Shown here in pieces: positions 6,294 to 13,404 of a stretch of 53,124 nucleotides of DNA (positions are counted from its first letter, which is position 1; each line of letters opens with the position of its first letter). The stretch is from an uncultured Ligilactobacillus sp. (GTDB taxonomy: Bacteria; Bacillota; Bacilli; Lactobacillales; Lactobacillaceae). The position numbers and the translations under genes were made by a program. The notes under the pieces were generated by a model, which worked only from the letters and a program-made list of their open reading frames with translations, searched no databases and had not been told where the DNA came from. The DNA lies in NCBI GenBank assembly GCA_944326135.1, contig CALVCU010000018.1, forward strand, positions 1 to 53,124, given 5' to 3'.

Positions 6294-6926
6294 TTGCATT
6301 TTACAATAAGGATTTTTTATTTATATATATTAATATATTGGAATATTATAAAAGAAGAGAAATACCTATGGGTTATATGTCGCAGTTTATTTATTGTTAT
6401 ATTTACATTTGAACAAATAGGATTTAATCTTTTTATTTTTAACTATATATTAATATTACAAACGTGGTATCAAAAAATAAGAAATCAAAAATTAAAATTG
6501 CTCAAAAAAATTTTAAAATTATTTTGATAGCATTAATCATGTTTAATGATGATAGTATTAGTAATATCTGGAATTTTAAATATAGCGCATATCCCATTAC
6601 CAGAAGATAAACAAATAATTAAAAGTCTAGGAAATAGTATTTTAAAAGAGTTCGAGATTTTATTTTTGTCATAGTTGTAACACCAGTTGGAGAGGAAGGG
6701 TTATTTCGTACAGGAATAATAGGGAAATCGAAACATATTGTATTGTTAAGTAGGACATTTAGATACTATGAACATTTCAGTAGTAGCATTGATACTTTAT
6801 TCAATACAATTTGGCGTGTTAGGATTAACTTTTTGTGTTCTATATTGTTATACAAAAGATTGGTGAGTGAATACATTAGCACATATAATTTGGAATTTTA
6901 TTAATTTTTTAGTTTTATTACCCTGA
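6294..6926 (+). pseudogene. Decayed CPBP-family intramembrane protease (bacteriocin-immunity type)
   Basis: Pieces of one CPBP (CAAX-protease/Abi) protein lie in successive frames. The first is hydrophobic N-terminal helices ending QKLKLLKKILKLF (stop at 6527). Then come MMIVLVISGILNIAHIPLPE and the first catalytic motif VTPVGEEGLFRTGI (EE...R). A new frame gives SVVALILYSIQFGVLGL, and the last piece is VNTLAHIIWNFINFLVLLP (H...N motif). At least three frame breaks and in-frame stops rule out an intact product. Intact members are membrane proteases linked to bacteriocin self-immunity or surface-protein processing. The 5' boundary is uncertain. Confidence 0.75.
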
Positions 6927-6995
6927 TTATTTGATATTAAAAAATATTTTTGCTAAAATATAGTGGTTCGAACTTTCTAAAAAATAATTGTTACT

Positions 6996-7030
6996 AAAAA
7001 AGCATCCTAAAAAAATTAGGATGCTTTTTT
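6996..7030. terminator. Bidirectional terminator after the CPBP pseudogene
   Basis: AAAAAGCATCCTAA pairs with TTAGGATGCTTTTT around a short A-rich loop. It would end the CPBP transcript and any leftward transcript. Confidence 0.88.
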
Positions 7031-7080
7031 AATTAAGTATATATTTATGTACATAATAAAAATGATATAGCATTTAGTTA

Positions 7081-7140
7081 TTAGATTAGATAATTAAAAA
7101 CTCTTATCACTAATAATGTGATAAGAGTAAGATTAAACAT
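7081..7140 (-). CDS. Possible 19-residue hydrophobic peptide in mini-transcript B
   Basis: On the minus strand AAAGGAG is followed after six bases by ATG and a 19-codon frame, MFNLTLITLLVIRVFNYLI, then TAA. The peptide is a single short hydrophobic helix with one Arg. The transcript's own terminator hairpin lies inside the coding region, and the ribosome site can pair with the CTCCT just upstream, so translation would be restrained. These are features of type I toxin mRNAs, but a leader peptide or chance frame is equally possible. Copy A at 5.9 kb lacks the ATG. Confidence 0.35.
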   Translation of the reverse strand: MFNLTLITLLVIRVFNYLI

Positions 7141-7164
7141 GCTATACTCCTTTTTCAACAGGAG
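7094..7164 (-). ncRNA. Mini-transcript B: short minus-strand RNA with SD-sequestering hairpin and terminator
   Basis: The RNA starts near 7164 with CTCCTGTTGAAAAAGGAG (5' hairpin hiding the ribosome site), then TATAGCATGTTTAATC. It ends in the hairpin ACTCTTATCAC/GTGATAAGAGT followed by TTTTT. Total length is about 70 nt. It is the second copy of the layout seen at 5899-5960. Confidence 0.5.
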
Positions 7165-7170
7165 AATTTA

Positions 7171-7199
7171 ATAATACTATATTTATATAAATTAATCAA
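7171..7199 (-). promoter_or_regulatory. Promoter of mini-transcript B
   Basis: On the minus strand, TTGATT (7199-7194), a 17-base gap and TATTAT (7176-7171). Its position relative to the CTCCT...GGAG hairpin is the same as in copy A. Confidence 0.6.
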
Positions 7200-7391
7200 G
7201 TATGATATGTTCAATGAATTAATTTAAAATATTTGAAAGCGGCAAAAAATACATTTGAATATATGTATGTATAAATACCAAAAAACATTATGGATAGCAT
7301 TAAATTTTATTTACAATATTCTTTTATTTTGATAAACTTTCTTAAGAAGGGGTTAAGAATTTAAAGTATATTAAGCGTAGGTGAAACGTTA

Positions 7392-7706
7392 ATGTATATT
7401 ATAGTAAATAGAAATAACAACAAGATTTGTTCAGAGTGGAATCATTTAAATTATGATGATATACATATTTGTTGGAAAACGTTAAAGGAAATTCAAAATT
7501 CAAATAGTTATCGTAATGATACTACTCATATGAAGAAATTTATTACGAAGTATAAAGCACGGAAATATATAAAAGATAATTTTCTTGATAATATTCCAAA
7601 TCTTGTAATTGTTTCTACAAATATATTACAAAGACTATTTGATAGGCTAATAGATAAAATAATTTTTATGTTTATCAAAATCATACGCATTATTTGTGCC
7701 TCATGA
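7392..7706 (+). CDS. Small protein of unknown function, copy 2 (104 aa)
   Basis: The frame begins MYIIVNRNNNKICSEWNHLN and continues with a CWKTLKEIQNSNSY helix, a Lys-rich middle (KKFITKYKARKYIKDNF) and a hydrophobic C-terminal helix (IIFMFIKIIRIIC). A weak AGGTG at 7379-7383 precedes the ATG by eight bases. The first 40 residues resemble the small protein at 6026-6208 (M[FY]xII, W..LKEI). No known family was recognised. The C-terminal helix suggests membrane association. Bases 7206-7391 upstream hold no other gene. Confidence 0.45.
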   Translation: MYIIVNRNNNKICSEWNHLNYDDIHICWKTLKEIQNSNSYRNDTTHMKKFITKYKARKYIKDNFLDNIPNLVIVSTNILQRLFDRLIDKIIFMFIKIIRIICAS

Positions 7707-7845
7707 TATTAATTTATTAGAATATATTTGAAAAATATATATTCTATTTCTATCTAAATATTTGCATTTTTATTTATTAGAATTACACTTAAAAAATTGA
7801 TGGGGAGTTTTCGTTTTATTATGTAAGCGAAAGAATATCAACTAG

Positions 7846-7876
7846 ACTTCGCTCTATTTTGGAGCGAAGTTTTTAT
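7846..7876 (+). terminator. Rightward terminator
   Basis: ACTTCGCTC pairs with GAGCGAAGT and is followed by TTTTTAT. It lies about 140 bases after the small protein gene ending at 7706. Bases 7707-7845 show no gene. Confidence 0.8.
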
Positions 7877-7953
7877 ATTATAAAATAAGTTTAAGTAATT
7901 AGTATATTGATAGAGGTTTAGGCATTTAATATGCATTTTATATAATGAGGGTA

Positions 7954-7985
7954 AAATTAAATGTGGGTTAACCCACATTTAATTT
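7954..7985. repeat. Perfect loop-less 32-bp palindrome
   Basis: Each 16-base arm is the exact complement of the other (arm AACCCACATTTAATTT on the right, centre between 7969 and 7970). It could be a terminator of the near-palindromic type common in this genome, though the T run is broken, or a regulator site. Nothing recognisable is transcribed across it. Confidence 0.6.
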
Positions 7986-8018
7986 ATTCATATTGTTTTT
8001 TATATATTTAATTTAAAT

Positions 8019-8144
8019 ATGAACTCTTATTTTATAGCACTTTTAAGCTTTATTGATTTTAAAATGTTATTAAAATTATTCTTAGAAGAAATGCGTAAAG
8101 ATCGTTATGCTGTTGGCGGAGTTTTAAAAAGTGATGAAAAATAA
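8019..8144 (+). other. Short open frame, possibly the 3' remnant of a lost gene
   Basis: The frame from ATG 8019 encodes 41 residues ending LEEMRKDRYAVGGVLKSDEK. The last 20 residues look like the C-terminus of an ordinary soluble protein, with less AT-biased codons (CGT, GGC) than its surroundings, and are followed directly by a terminator. No ribosome site is visible, and the source gene was not recognised. It may mark where the older chromosome begins. Confidence 0.35.
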
Positions 8145-8182
8145 AAAAATAGTCTAAGAAATTAATTCTTAGACTATTTTTT
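8144..8182. terminator. Bidirectional terminator
   Basis: AAAAAATAGTCTAAGAA pairs exactly with TTCTTAGACTATTTTTT around ATTAA. It serves the HAD gene on the minus strand and the short frame on the plus strand. Confidence 0.9.
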
Positions 8183-8183
8183 A

Positions 8184-8993
8184 TTATGCCAAGTCTAAAT
8201 AATCTTCTAGATAATAAGCCATACCATCATGATCATTATCTAAAGAAGTAACATCATTTGCTAATGAACGAATTTGTTCAGTTCCATTTTTCATAGCAAC
8301 TCCCCATCCGGCATATGTAAGCATTTCAGCATCATTGTGTTCATCTCCAAATGCAATGATATCTTTTTGCTCAATTTTAAAATGATTTGCTAAATACCGT
8401 ATACCATATGTTTTATTAATTCCTCGTGGAGATAGTTCTAGTATTGGATTTGGTCCTCCCCATACACCAACGCTTATGCGATCACCAAAACTTGAGTTTA
8501 GCTCGTTAACAATCAGTTCCTTTTTTTCTTTATCTACAAGTAACATCATTGAAGTAGGGTCTTGTTTAAGATTAAATTTATTAAGAACTTCATTTGAAGT
8601 TAATGCAGTAGGAAAATAATCTCCCCAAGTATGATTGGGAACATCGGCAAGTGCTAAGTTTTTCCCTTCAGCAGCTATTACTTTGATTCCTAAATTTTCC
8701 TTTTCTTTTAAAATTTCAAATGCAATTTTTTTATTAAATGTTAATTCATACTCTTTGTCCCATTTTTTGTGAGGAATATGACCTAAAGCGCCATTAAAAT
8801 TAATCATGGGACTTATTAGATTAAGTTCATCATAATAATTAACAGAATTTCGGTTAGGTCTTCCAGTTACTATTGAAACAATATGGCCAGCATCTTGAGC
8901 TTTTTTTAAAACTTGCTTAGTTTTAAAAGATAATTCAGAGTTACTATTTAAGGTTGTTCCATCTAAATCTAATGCAATTAGTTTTCTATTCAA
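8184..8993 (-). CDS. Cof-type HAD-IIB phosphatase
   Basis: This is a 269-residue cytoplasmic phosphatase of the Cof/YxeH class that removes phosphate from sugar phosphates or similar small substrates. It has HAD motif I DLDGTTLN at the N-terminus, motif II VTGRP, the C2-type cap in the middle, and motif IV FGDEHNDAEML near residue 217. The start is TTG at 8993-8991, supported by GGGAGG seven bases upstream on the minus strand; no ATG fits. Length is normal for the family. The exact substrate cannot be read from sequence. It is divergent from the esterase gene at 9129. Confidence 0.93.
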   Translation of the reverse strand: MNRKLIALDLDGTTLNSNSELSFKTKQVLKKAQDAGHIVSIVTGRPNRNSVNYYDELNLISPMINFNGALGHIPHKKWDKEYELTFNKKIAFEILKEKENLGIKVIAAEGKNLALADVPNHTWGDYFPTALTSNEVLNKFNLKQDPTSMMLLVDKEKKELIVNELNSSFGDRISVGVWGGPNPILELSPRGINKTYGIRYLANHFKIEQKDIIAFGDEHNDAEMLTYAGWGVAMKNGTEQIRSLANDVTSLDNDHDGMAYYLEDYLDLA

Positions 8994-9128
8994 TATTATA
9001 CCTCCCTTGTAAAATCGTAATTAATATAAAATTAACACAAACACATTATAAATGCTAGAGTTTATTTATAATAAAGCGTTATAATGTTTAATATAATTAA
9101 TCAACTATAAATAATAAGGAGCAAATTT

Positions 9129-9884
9129 ATGATTTCAATTTCTCACAAAATGTATGAAAATTTACCATTTTTAGAAATAGTGGAAGAAAGCAAAATAGAT
9201 GATCCTTTACCACTAATTATTTTTTATCATGGTTGGCTTGGTAGAAAGGAAAATGTACTAACTCAAGGATATGAAATTGCCAAAAGAGGTTTTAGAGTTG
9301 TATTACCAGAAGCGTTATTTCATGGAGAACGTGCTGATGGACCAACAAAAGATCACCAATTACAATTTTGGCAAATAATTGAAAAATCAATTGAAGAATT
9401 TCCAAAATTTGTTAAACTATATGCACAACAAGACTTAATATTAGATAATAAAGTTGCAGTTAGTGGTCTATCAATGGGTGGAATTACTACTTGTGCAATT
9501 TTTACTGTTTATCCATGGATTAAATGTGCAGTATGTTTAGAAGGAACACCTAATCCAGTAGCATTTGCAAAATTATTAATAGATAATTTACCTGGTATTG
9601 AAAATATTCCTGAAGACTTTATACATGAGCAACTTGCTGGATTAAATGAGATTGATTTATCATTAAACCCAGAGAAGATTGCAGGACGACCATTACATTT
9701 TTGGCATGGCACAGATGATAAAATGGTACCTTATGATTTAACTAAGAAATTTTATGATGAAGTAAGTGGAAAACCATATGCTAAAAATGTGACTATGACA
9801 ACTACAGAAGGGGCAGGACATAAAGTATCATTTGATACAACTGTTGAAATGGCAGATAAATTTGTAGAATATTTTACTGATTAA
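9129..9884 (+). CDS. Alpha/beta hydrolase (prolyl-oligopeptidase-like esterase)
   Basis: The 251-residue serine hydrolase has the oxyanion-hole segment FYHGWLGRKE near residue 32 and the nucleophile elbow GLSMGG near residue 116. The acid is in HGTDDKMVPY and the catalytic His in GAGHKVSF near the C-terminus. Such YitV-like enzymes hydrolyse short esters; the natural substrate is unknown. There is no signal peptide, so it is cytoplasmic. A good AAGGAG ribosome site precedes ATG 9129. The next gene starts 46 bases downstream on the same strand and may be co-transcribed. Confidence 0.9.
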   Translation: MISISHKMYENLPFLEIVEESKIDDPLPLIIFYHGWLGRKENVLTQGYEIAKRGFRVVLPEALFHGERADGPTKDHQLQFWQIIEKSIEEFPKFVKLYAQQDLILDNKVAVSGLSMGGITTCAIFTVYPWIKCAVCLEGTPNPVAFAKLLIDNLPGIENIPEDFIHEQLAGLNEIDLSLNPEKIAGRPLHFWHGTDDKMVPYDLTKKFYDEVSGKPYAKNVTMTTTEGAGHKVSFDTTVEMADKFVEYFTD

Positions 9885-9930
9885 TTTATAGTAATGAAAT
9901 GTTTAATTTTAATCAGTTAGGATGTAGTTT

Positions 9931-10911
9931 ATGGCTAAAAAAAATTTTTTAACGATCTTATATGCGGCGATTCTTTCTTTTGCATGTGTATTTATTTTCT
10001 CAAAGATTAATCAACGAGATTTAACATTACAATTAAATAATCATAATTTAACAGCACAAACTTATCAAATCAATTTAAAAGAAAATGAAAAATTAAGTAA
10101 GTTTACTGATGAATTAAATGAATGTTCTAAAATAAATAATGTTCAAGTACATTTTCAATCAAAGAAAGACAAAAATGTAACTTATTTTTATGGAAAGGGA
10201 AATTTTCCAATTCCGCCAATGATTTCAGGATCTTTTTTTTCTAAAAATGATTTTGATTCAATTGTAAATGTAGCTGTTGTAGGTCAAAATTTAAGTAAAA
10301 AATTATATAAACCTAAAGATCAAGCATATTTGCATTATGGAAATTATTATATTCCAGTATTAGGTGTTATGGGTGATCAAACTCATTCAAAATTAGATAA
10401 CCAAATTTTTATTGCTGGAGGAAAAGAAATTATGGAAAATCTAATGTCCAATGATTTTCTAATTAAAATAGATGGACGTAAAGATTTTTCTACAAAGATG
10501 TTGAAAAAAACATTTAATGCTGCAAGTGTTAAAAAAATTAATAAACAGAACACATTTGTTCAAAGTGGATCATGGGTATCTAACCATTTTGTTCAATTAA
10601 TGGGATTAGTTTTGATTATTTTTGCAATGCTAGCAGCAATAATCTTATGGACAGTTGCTGGAAATAAAGATTATCGTGAAGAGTTATTTTCTTTAAGAGA
10701 TAAAAAGCGAGTTATATTTAATGAATGGCGTTCATTTACAATTTACAATGGAATTGGTATCATAATAGGGACGTTATTAGGAACAATGATATTTACGTTA
10801 AGTACATATATACAATTAATTCCATTTATTGTTATTTTTTACTTAATGTCAAGTTTAATTTTCTATATAATCGTACGTAAGAAAATCAGTAAATTAAATA
10901 TTAAATATTAA
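9931..10911 (+). CDS. FtsX/MacB-like membrane protein without a partner ATPase
   Basis: The 326-residue protein has an N-terminal membrane helix (about 7-24) and a large extracellular domain (about 25-215). Three C-terminal helices follow (about 219-240, 270-292 and 297-317). The extracellular part contains GSFFSKNDF...VAVVGQNLSKKLY and VLGVMGDQ, a layout like the MacB/FtsX periplasmic core domain, with the usual permease helices behind it. No ABC ATPase gene is nearby, so it is either an orphan permease half or a protein of other function. The ribosome site (AGGATG) is modest. The family call is tentative. Confidence 0.6.
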   Translation: MAKKNFLTILYAAILSFACVFIFSKINQRDLTLQLNNHNLTAQTYQINLKENEKLSKFTDELNECSKINNVQVHFQSKKDKNVTYFYGKGNFPIPPMISGSFFSKNDFDSIVNVAVVGQNLSKKLYKPKDQAYLHYGNYYIPVLGVMGDQTHSKLDNQIFIAGGKEIMENLMSNDFLIKIDGRKDFSTKMLKKTFNAASVKKINKQNTFVQSGSWVSNHFVQLMGLVLIIFAMLAAIILWTVAGNKDYREELFSLRDKKRVIFNEWRSFTIYNGIGIIIGTLLGTMIFTLSTYIQLIPFIVIFYLMSSLIFYIIVRKKISKLNIKY

Positions 10912-10923
10912 TATTAATTCCAG

Positions 10924-10964
10924 AAAGGAGCAGAAGTGGTAATAAAGGGACCACTTCTATTTTT
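10924..10964 (+). promoter_or_regulatory. Terminator-like hairpin between ribosome site and start codon of the rsmF-like gene
   Basis: AAAGGAG (10924-10930) is followed by AGAAGTGGT...ACCACTTCT and ATTTTT, and only then by ATG 10965. The ribosome site is 34 bases from the start codon in the linear sequence, but the hairpin would bring it to within about eight. The same hairpin with its T run could terminate transcription. No better ribosome site lies nearer the ATG. Confidence 0.55.
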
Positions 10965-12338
10965 ATGTTGCAATTACCAAAAGACTTTATTGAAAAGTAT
11001 AAAAAATTATTGGAAAATGAAGCACAAAGCTTTTTTGATAGTTTAAATGAAGATACTCAAAAAGCTTTTAGGATAAATTCACTAAAATTGAATTATAAAG
11101 ATATAAGCATGTCCTTAGGAGAACCAATTCCGTTTATAAATAATGGGTACTATGGGCAAATACACGGAAAATCATTAGAACATCAATCTGGTTATGTATA
11201 TAGTCAAGATGTTAGTGCTATGTATGTTGGTCAAGTTGTAAATGCAAAACCAGGAGAATTTATATTAGATTTATGTGCTGCTCCAGGTGGAAAATCTACC
11301 CATATAGCTCAACAATTAAATAATGAAGGGTTATTAGTAAGTAATGAAATAAATCATAAGCGAGCAGAAATTTTAGTGGAAAATTTAGAACGATTTGGTG
11401 CTAAAAATGTAATTATTTTAAATGAAAGTCCTGAAAATATTTCGCAAAACTTTCCTCCAATATTTGATAAAATTATTGTAGATGCTCCATGTTCAGGAGA
11501 AGGTATGTTTAGAAAAAATCATGATGCAATTAAATATTGGCACAAGGATTATCCAAATGAATGTTCAGTTCGCCAAAAAAACATTTTAAGTGATGTAATT
11601 AAAGTTTTAAAACCAGGCGGAGAATTGATTTATTCCACATGTACCTTTGCACCCGAAGAAGATGAACAAGTAGTACAATGGATTTTAGACAATTATAGAA
11701 CTTTAAGATTAGCTAATATTGAAAAATGTGATGGAATGGATGCTGGTAGACCAGATTTTGCAAATGGTAATCCAGAACTAGTTAAATGTGTTCGTCTTAT
11801 GCCACATCATTTTAAAGGGGAAGGACAGTTTATTGCAAAATTTGAATCTACAGAACCACAAAAAGTAATTAAAAAGAAGAAAAGAAAAAGGAATAAACAA
11901 AATAATTTTCAATTAAATAAAACAGAGTTTGAGTTATGGCGACAATTTATTAAACCTTTTTCTGATGATTTAGCTAATCAAAATATTGATAATTTTAAAG
12001 TATTCAATAATCATTTATATTTTTATAAAAATGATTGGCCAGATATCAGTAAACTAAAATTTATGCGCCCAGGTTTATACCTAGGTGAATTTAAGAAAAA
12101 GAGATTTGAACCAAGTTATGCTTTAGCTCTTACTTTGAATCCCGAACATACAAATAAAAAAATTGAATTTACAAATGATCAATGGGCAAAATATTTGAGA
12201 GGTGAAACTGTGAATATTGATGTACAGGTTATGAATGGTTGGTATTTGTTAACTTGTAATCAAAAAGCATTTTCATTTGGCAAAGTAGTAAATGGAATTG
12301 TTAAAAATTTCATACCTAAAAAAATTCGATTTAAATAA
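10965..12338 (+). CDS. rsmF: RsmF-like rRNA m5C methyltransferase
   Basis: The 457-residue NOL1/NOP2/Sun-family enzyme transfers a methyl group from SAM to C5 of a cytosine in rRNA, most likely 16S. It shows the SAM loop LDLCAAPGGKSTHIA near residue 100, motif IV DAPCSGEGMFRKN near 172, and motif VI with the catalytic Cys, YSTCTFAPEEDEQ, near 222. A Lys-rich linker (KKKKRKRNKQ) leads to the C-terminal RNA-binding part. N-terminal MLQLPKDFIEKYKKLL is the family's usual start, which fixes ATG 10965 despite the distant ribosome site. The exact target base cannot be read from sequence. Confidence 0.9.
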   Translation: MLQLPKDFIEKYKKLLENEAQSFFDSLNEDTQKAFRINSLKLNYKDISMSLGEPIPFINNGYYGQIHGKSLEHQSGYVYSQDVSAMYVGQVVNAKPGEFILDLCAAPGGKSTHIAQQLNNEGLLVSNEINHKRAEILVENLERFGAKNVIILNESPENISQNFPPIFDKIIVDAPCSGEGMFRKNHDAIKYWHKDYPNECSVRQKNILSDVIKVLKPGGELIYSTCTFAPEEDEQVVQWILDNYRTLRLANIEKCDGMDAGRPDFANGNPELVKCVRLMPHHFKGEGQFIAKFESTEPQKVIKKKKRKRNKQNNFQLNKTEFELWRQFIKPFSDDLANQNIDNFKVFNNHLYFYKNDWPDISKLKFMRPGLYLGEFKKKRFEPSYALALTLNPEHTNKKIEFTNDQWAKYLRGETVNIDVQVMNGWYLLTCNQKAFSFGKVVNGIVKNFIPKKIRFK

Positions 12339-12340
12339 AT

Positions 12341-12376
12341 AAAAAGACACAAGAATTGTAATTCTTGTGTCTTTTT
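12341..12376. terminator. Bidirectional terminator between rsmF and fni
   Basis: AAAAAGACACAAGAAT pairs with ATTCTTGTGTCTTTTT around a four-base loop (TGTA). It serves both convergent transcripts. Confidence 0.92.
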
Positions 12377-12378
12377 AT

Positions 12379-13404
12379 TTATAATTGATTTTTAAAAGTT
12401 AAAAGCTCAGGGCTTAGAAAATATTTTGTTTCATGTAATTCAGCAATGTTTTTACATCCTAAAAGGACCATAATATCTTTTATTTCTTCTTTAAATTTTT
12501 CAATTGTTTCAATTAATTCATTTTTTCCATATTTAATTAATATATGTAAAAAATATCCTGAAATTCCTACATTATCCGCACCGAGACAAAGTGCTTTAAC
12601 TATATCTAGTGGATTTCGAATTCCTCCAGAAGCAGTAAATGAAATATAATTTGTATAAGGTTTAATACTAAGCAAACATTGCGCTAAACTAAAACCTAAA
12701 TCATTTATATATTGGTAATCATGAGAATCGTGTCTACGTTGATTTTCAATTCTTATAAAATTAGTACCACCTTTAGCACCTAGATCAATGTTTTGGATTC
12801 CAATTGAGGCAAGCTTGTTGATGGTTGTAGGTGAAATTCCTTGTCCAACTTCTTTAATCATTATTGGTTTATTTAAATTAGAGACAATTTGCTCAATATT
12901 GTCTTTCCAATAAAATTCACGATCTCCTTCAGGCATTACAATTTCTTGAGCAACATTTAAATGAATCTGCAATCCGTCAGCTTGACAAATTTTAAGTGCT
13001 TTTTGAGCATTTTCTAATGTGTTTCCAGCACCTAAATTAGTGAATAATAAAGTATCTTGAGTTATTTCTCGTAATTTAGCAAAACCTGCTTGGCAATTTT
13101 TATTTTTTAATGCAACACTTATTGATCCTGTTGCAAAAGGAATTTTACAATAGTTTGCAGCTTCTGCTAACTGAAAATTATATTTATCAGTTTCAGGACT
13201 TCCCCCAGTAATTGCATTAATAAAAAAGGGACTATCTATTTGATATCCCATTAATGTTGTTTTTAGTGAAACTTCATCTCGACTAATTTCAGGTAGATTA
13301 TCAAGCATTAACTCTACTTGATCCAGTTGATTAAAACTTTTATCGTGATATTGTTTTTCGGCTATAATTACATGTTCGTCTTTTCGATGTTCTTGAATAT
13401 TCAT
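12379..13404 (-). CDS. fni: Type II isopentenyl-diphosphate delta-isomerase (FMN)
   Basis: The 341-residue TIM-barrel flavoenzyme interconverts IPP and DMAPP, the last step of the mevalonate operon. It has the family N-terminus with RKDEH at residues 7-11, FINAITGGSPET, the Gly-rich GAKGGTNF segment and FTASGGIRNPLDIVKAL for FMN phosphate binding. It needs FMN and NADPH, unlike the metal-dependent type I enzyme. The start overlaps the mvaK2 stop by four bases (ATGA), so it is the last gene of the minus-strand operon mvaK1-mvaD-mvaK2-fni. Confidence 0.95.
   Translation of the reverse strand: MNIQEHRKDEHVIIAEKQYHDKSFNQLDQVELMLDNLPEISRDEVSLKTTLMGYQIDSPFFINAITGGSPETDKYNFQLAEAANYCKIPFATGSISVALKNKNCQAGFAKLREITQDTLLFTNLGAGNTLENAQKALKICQADGLQIHLNVAQEIVMPEGDREFYWKDNIEQIVSNLNKPIMIKEVGQGISPTTINKLASIGIQNIDLGAKGGTNFIRIENQRRHDSHDYQYINDLGFSLAQCLLSIKPYTNYISFTASGGIRNPLDIVKALCLGADNVGISGYFLHILIKYGKNELIETIEKFKEEIKDIMVLLGCKNIAELHETKYFLSPELLTFKNQL

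Noticed and set aside
6294-6527. 77-codon frame as an intact small membrane protein
   Set aside because: Its hydrophobic sequence continues in other frames into clear CPBP motifs, so it is the first piece of a pseudogene.
6960-6985. GGTTCGAAC resembling a tRNA T-loop
   Set aside because: The flanking bases do not form a T-stem and no acceptor, D or anticodon arm is present; no tRNA gene was found in the window.
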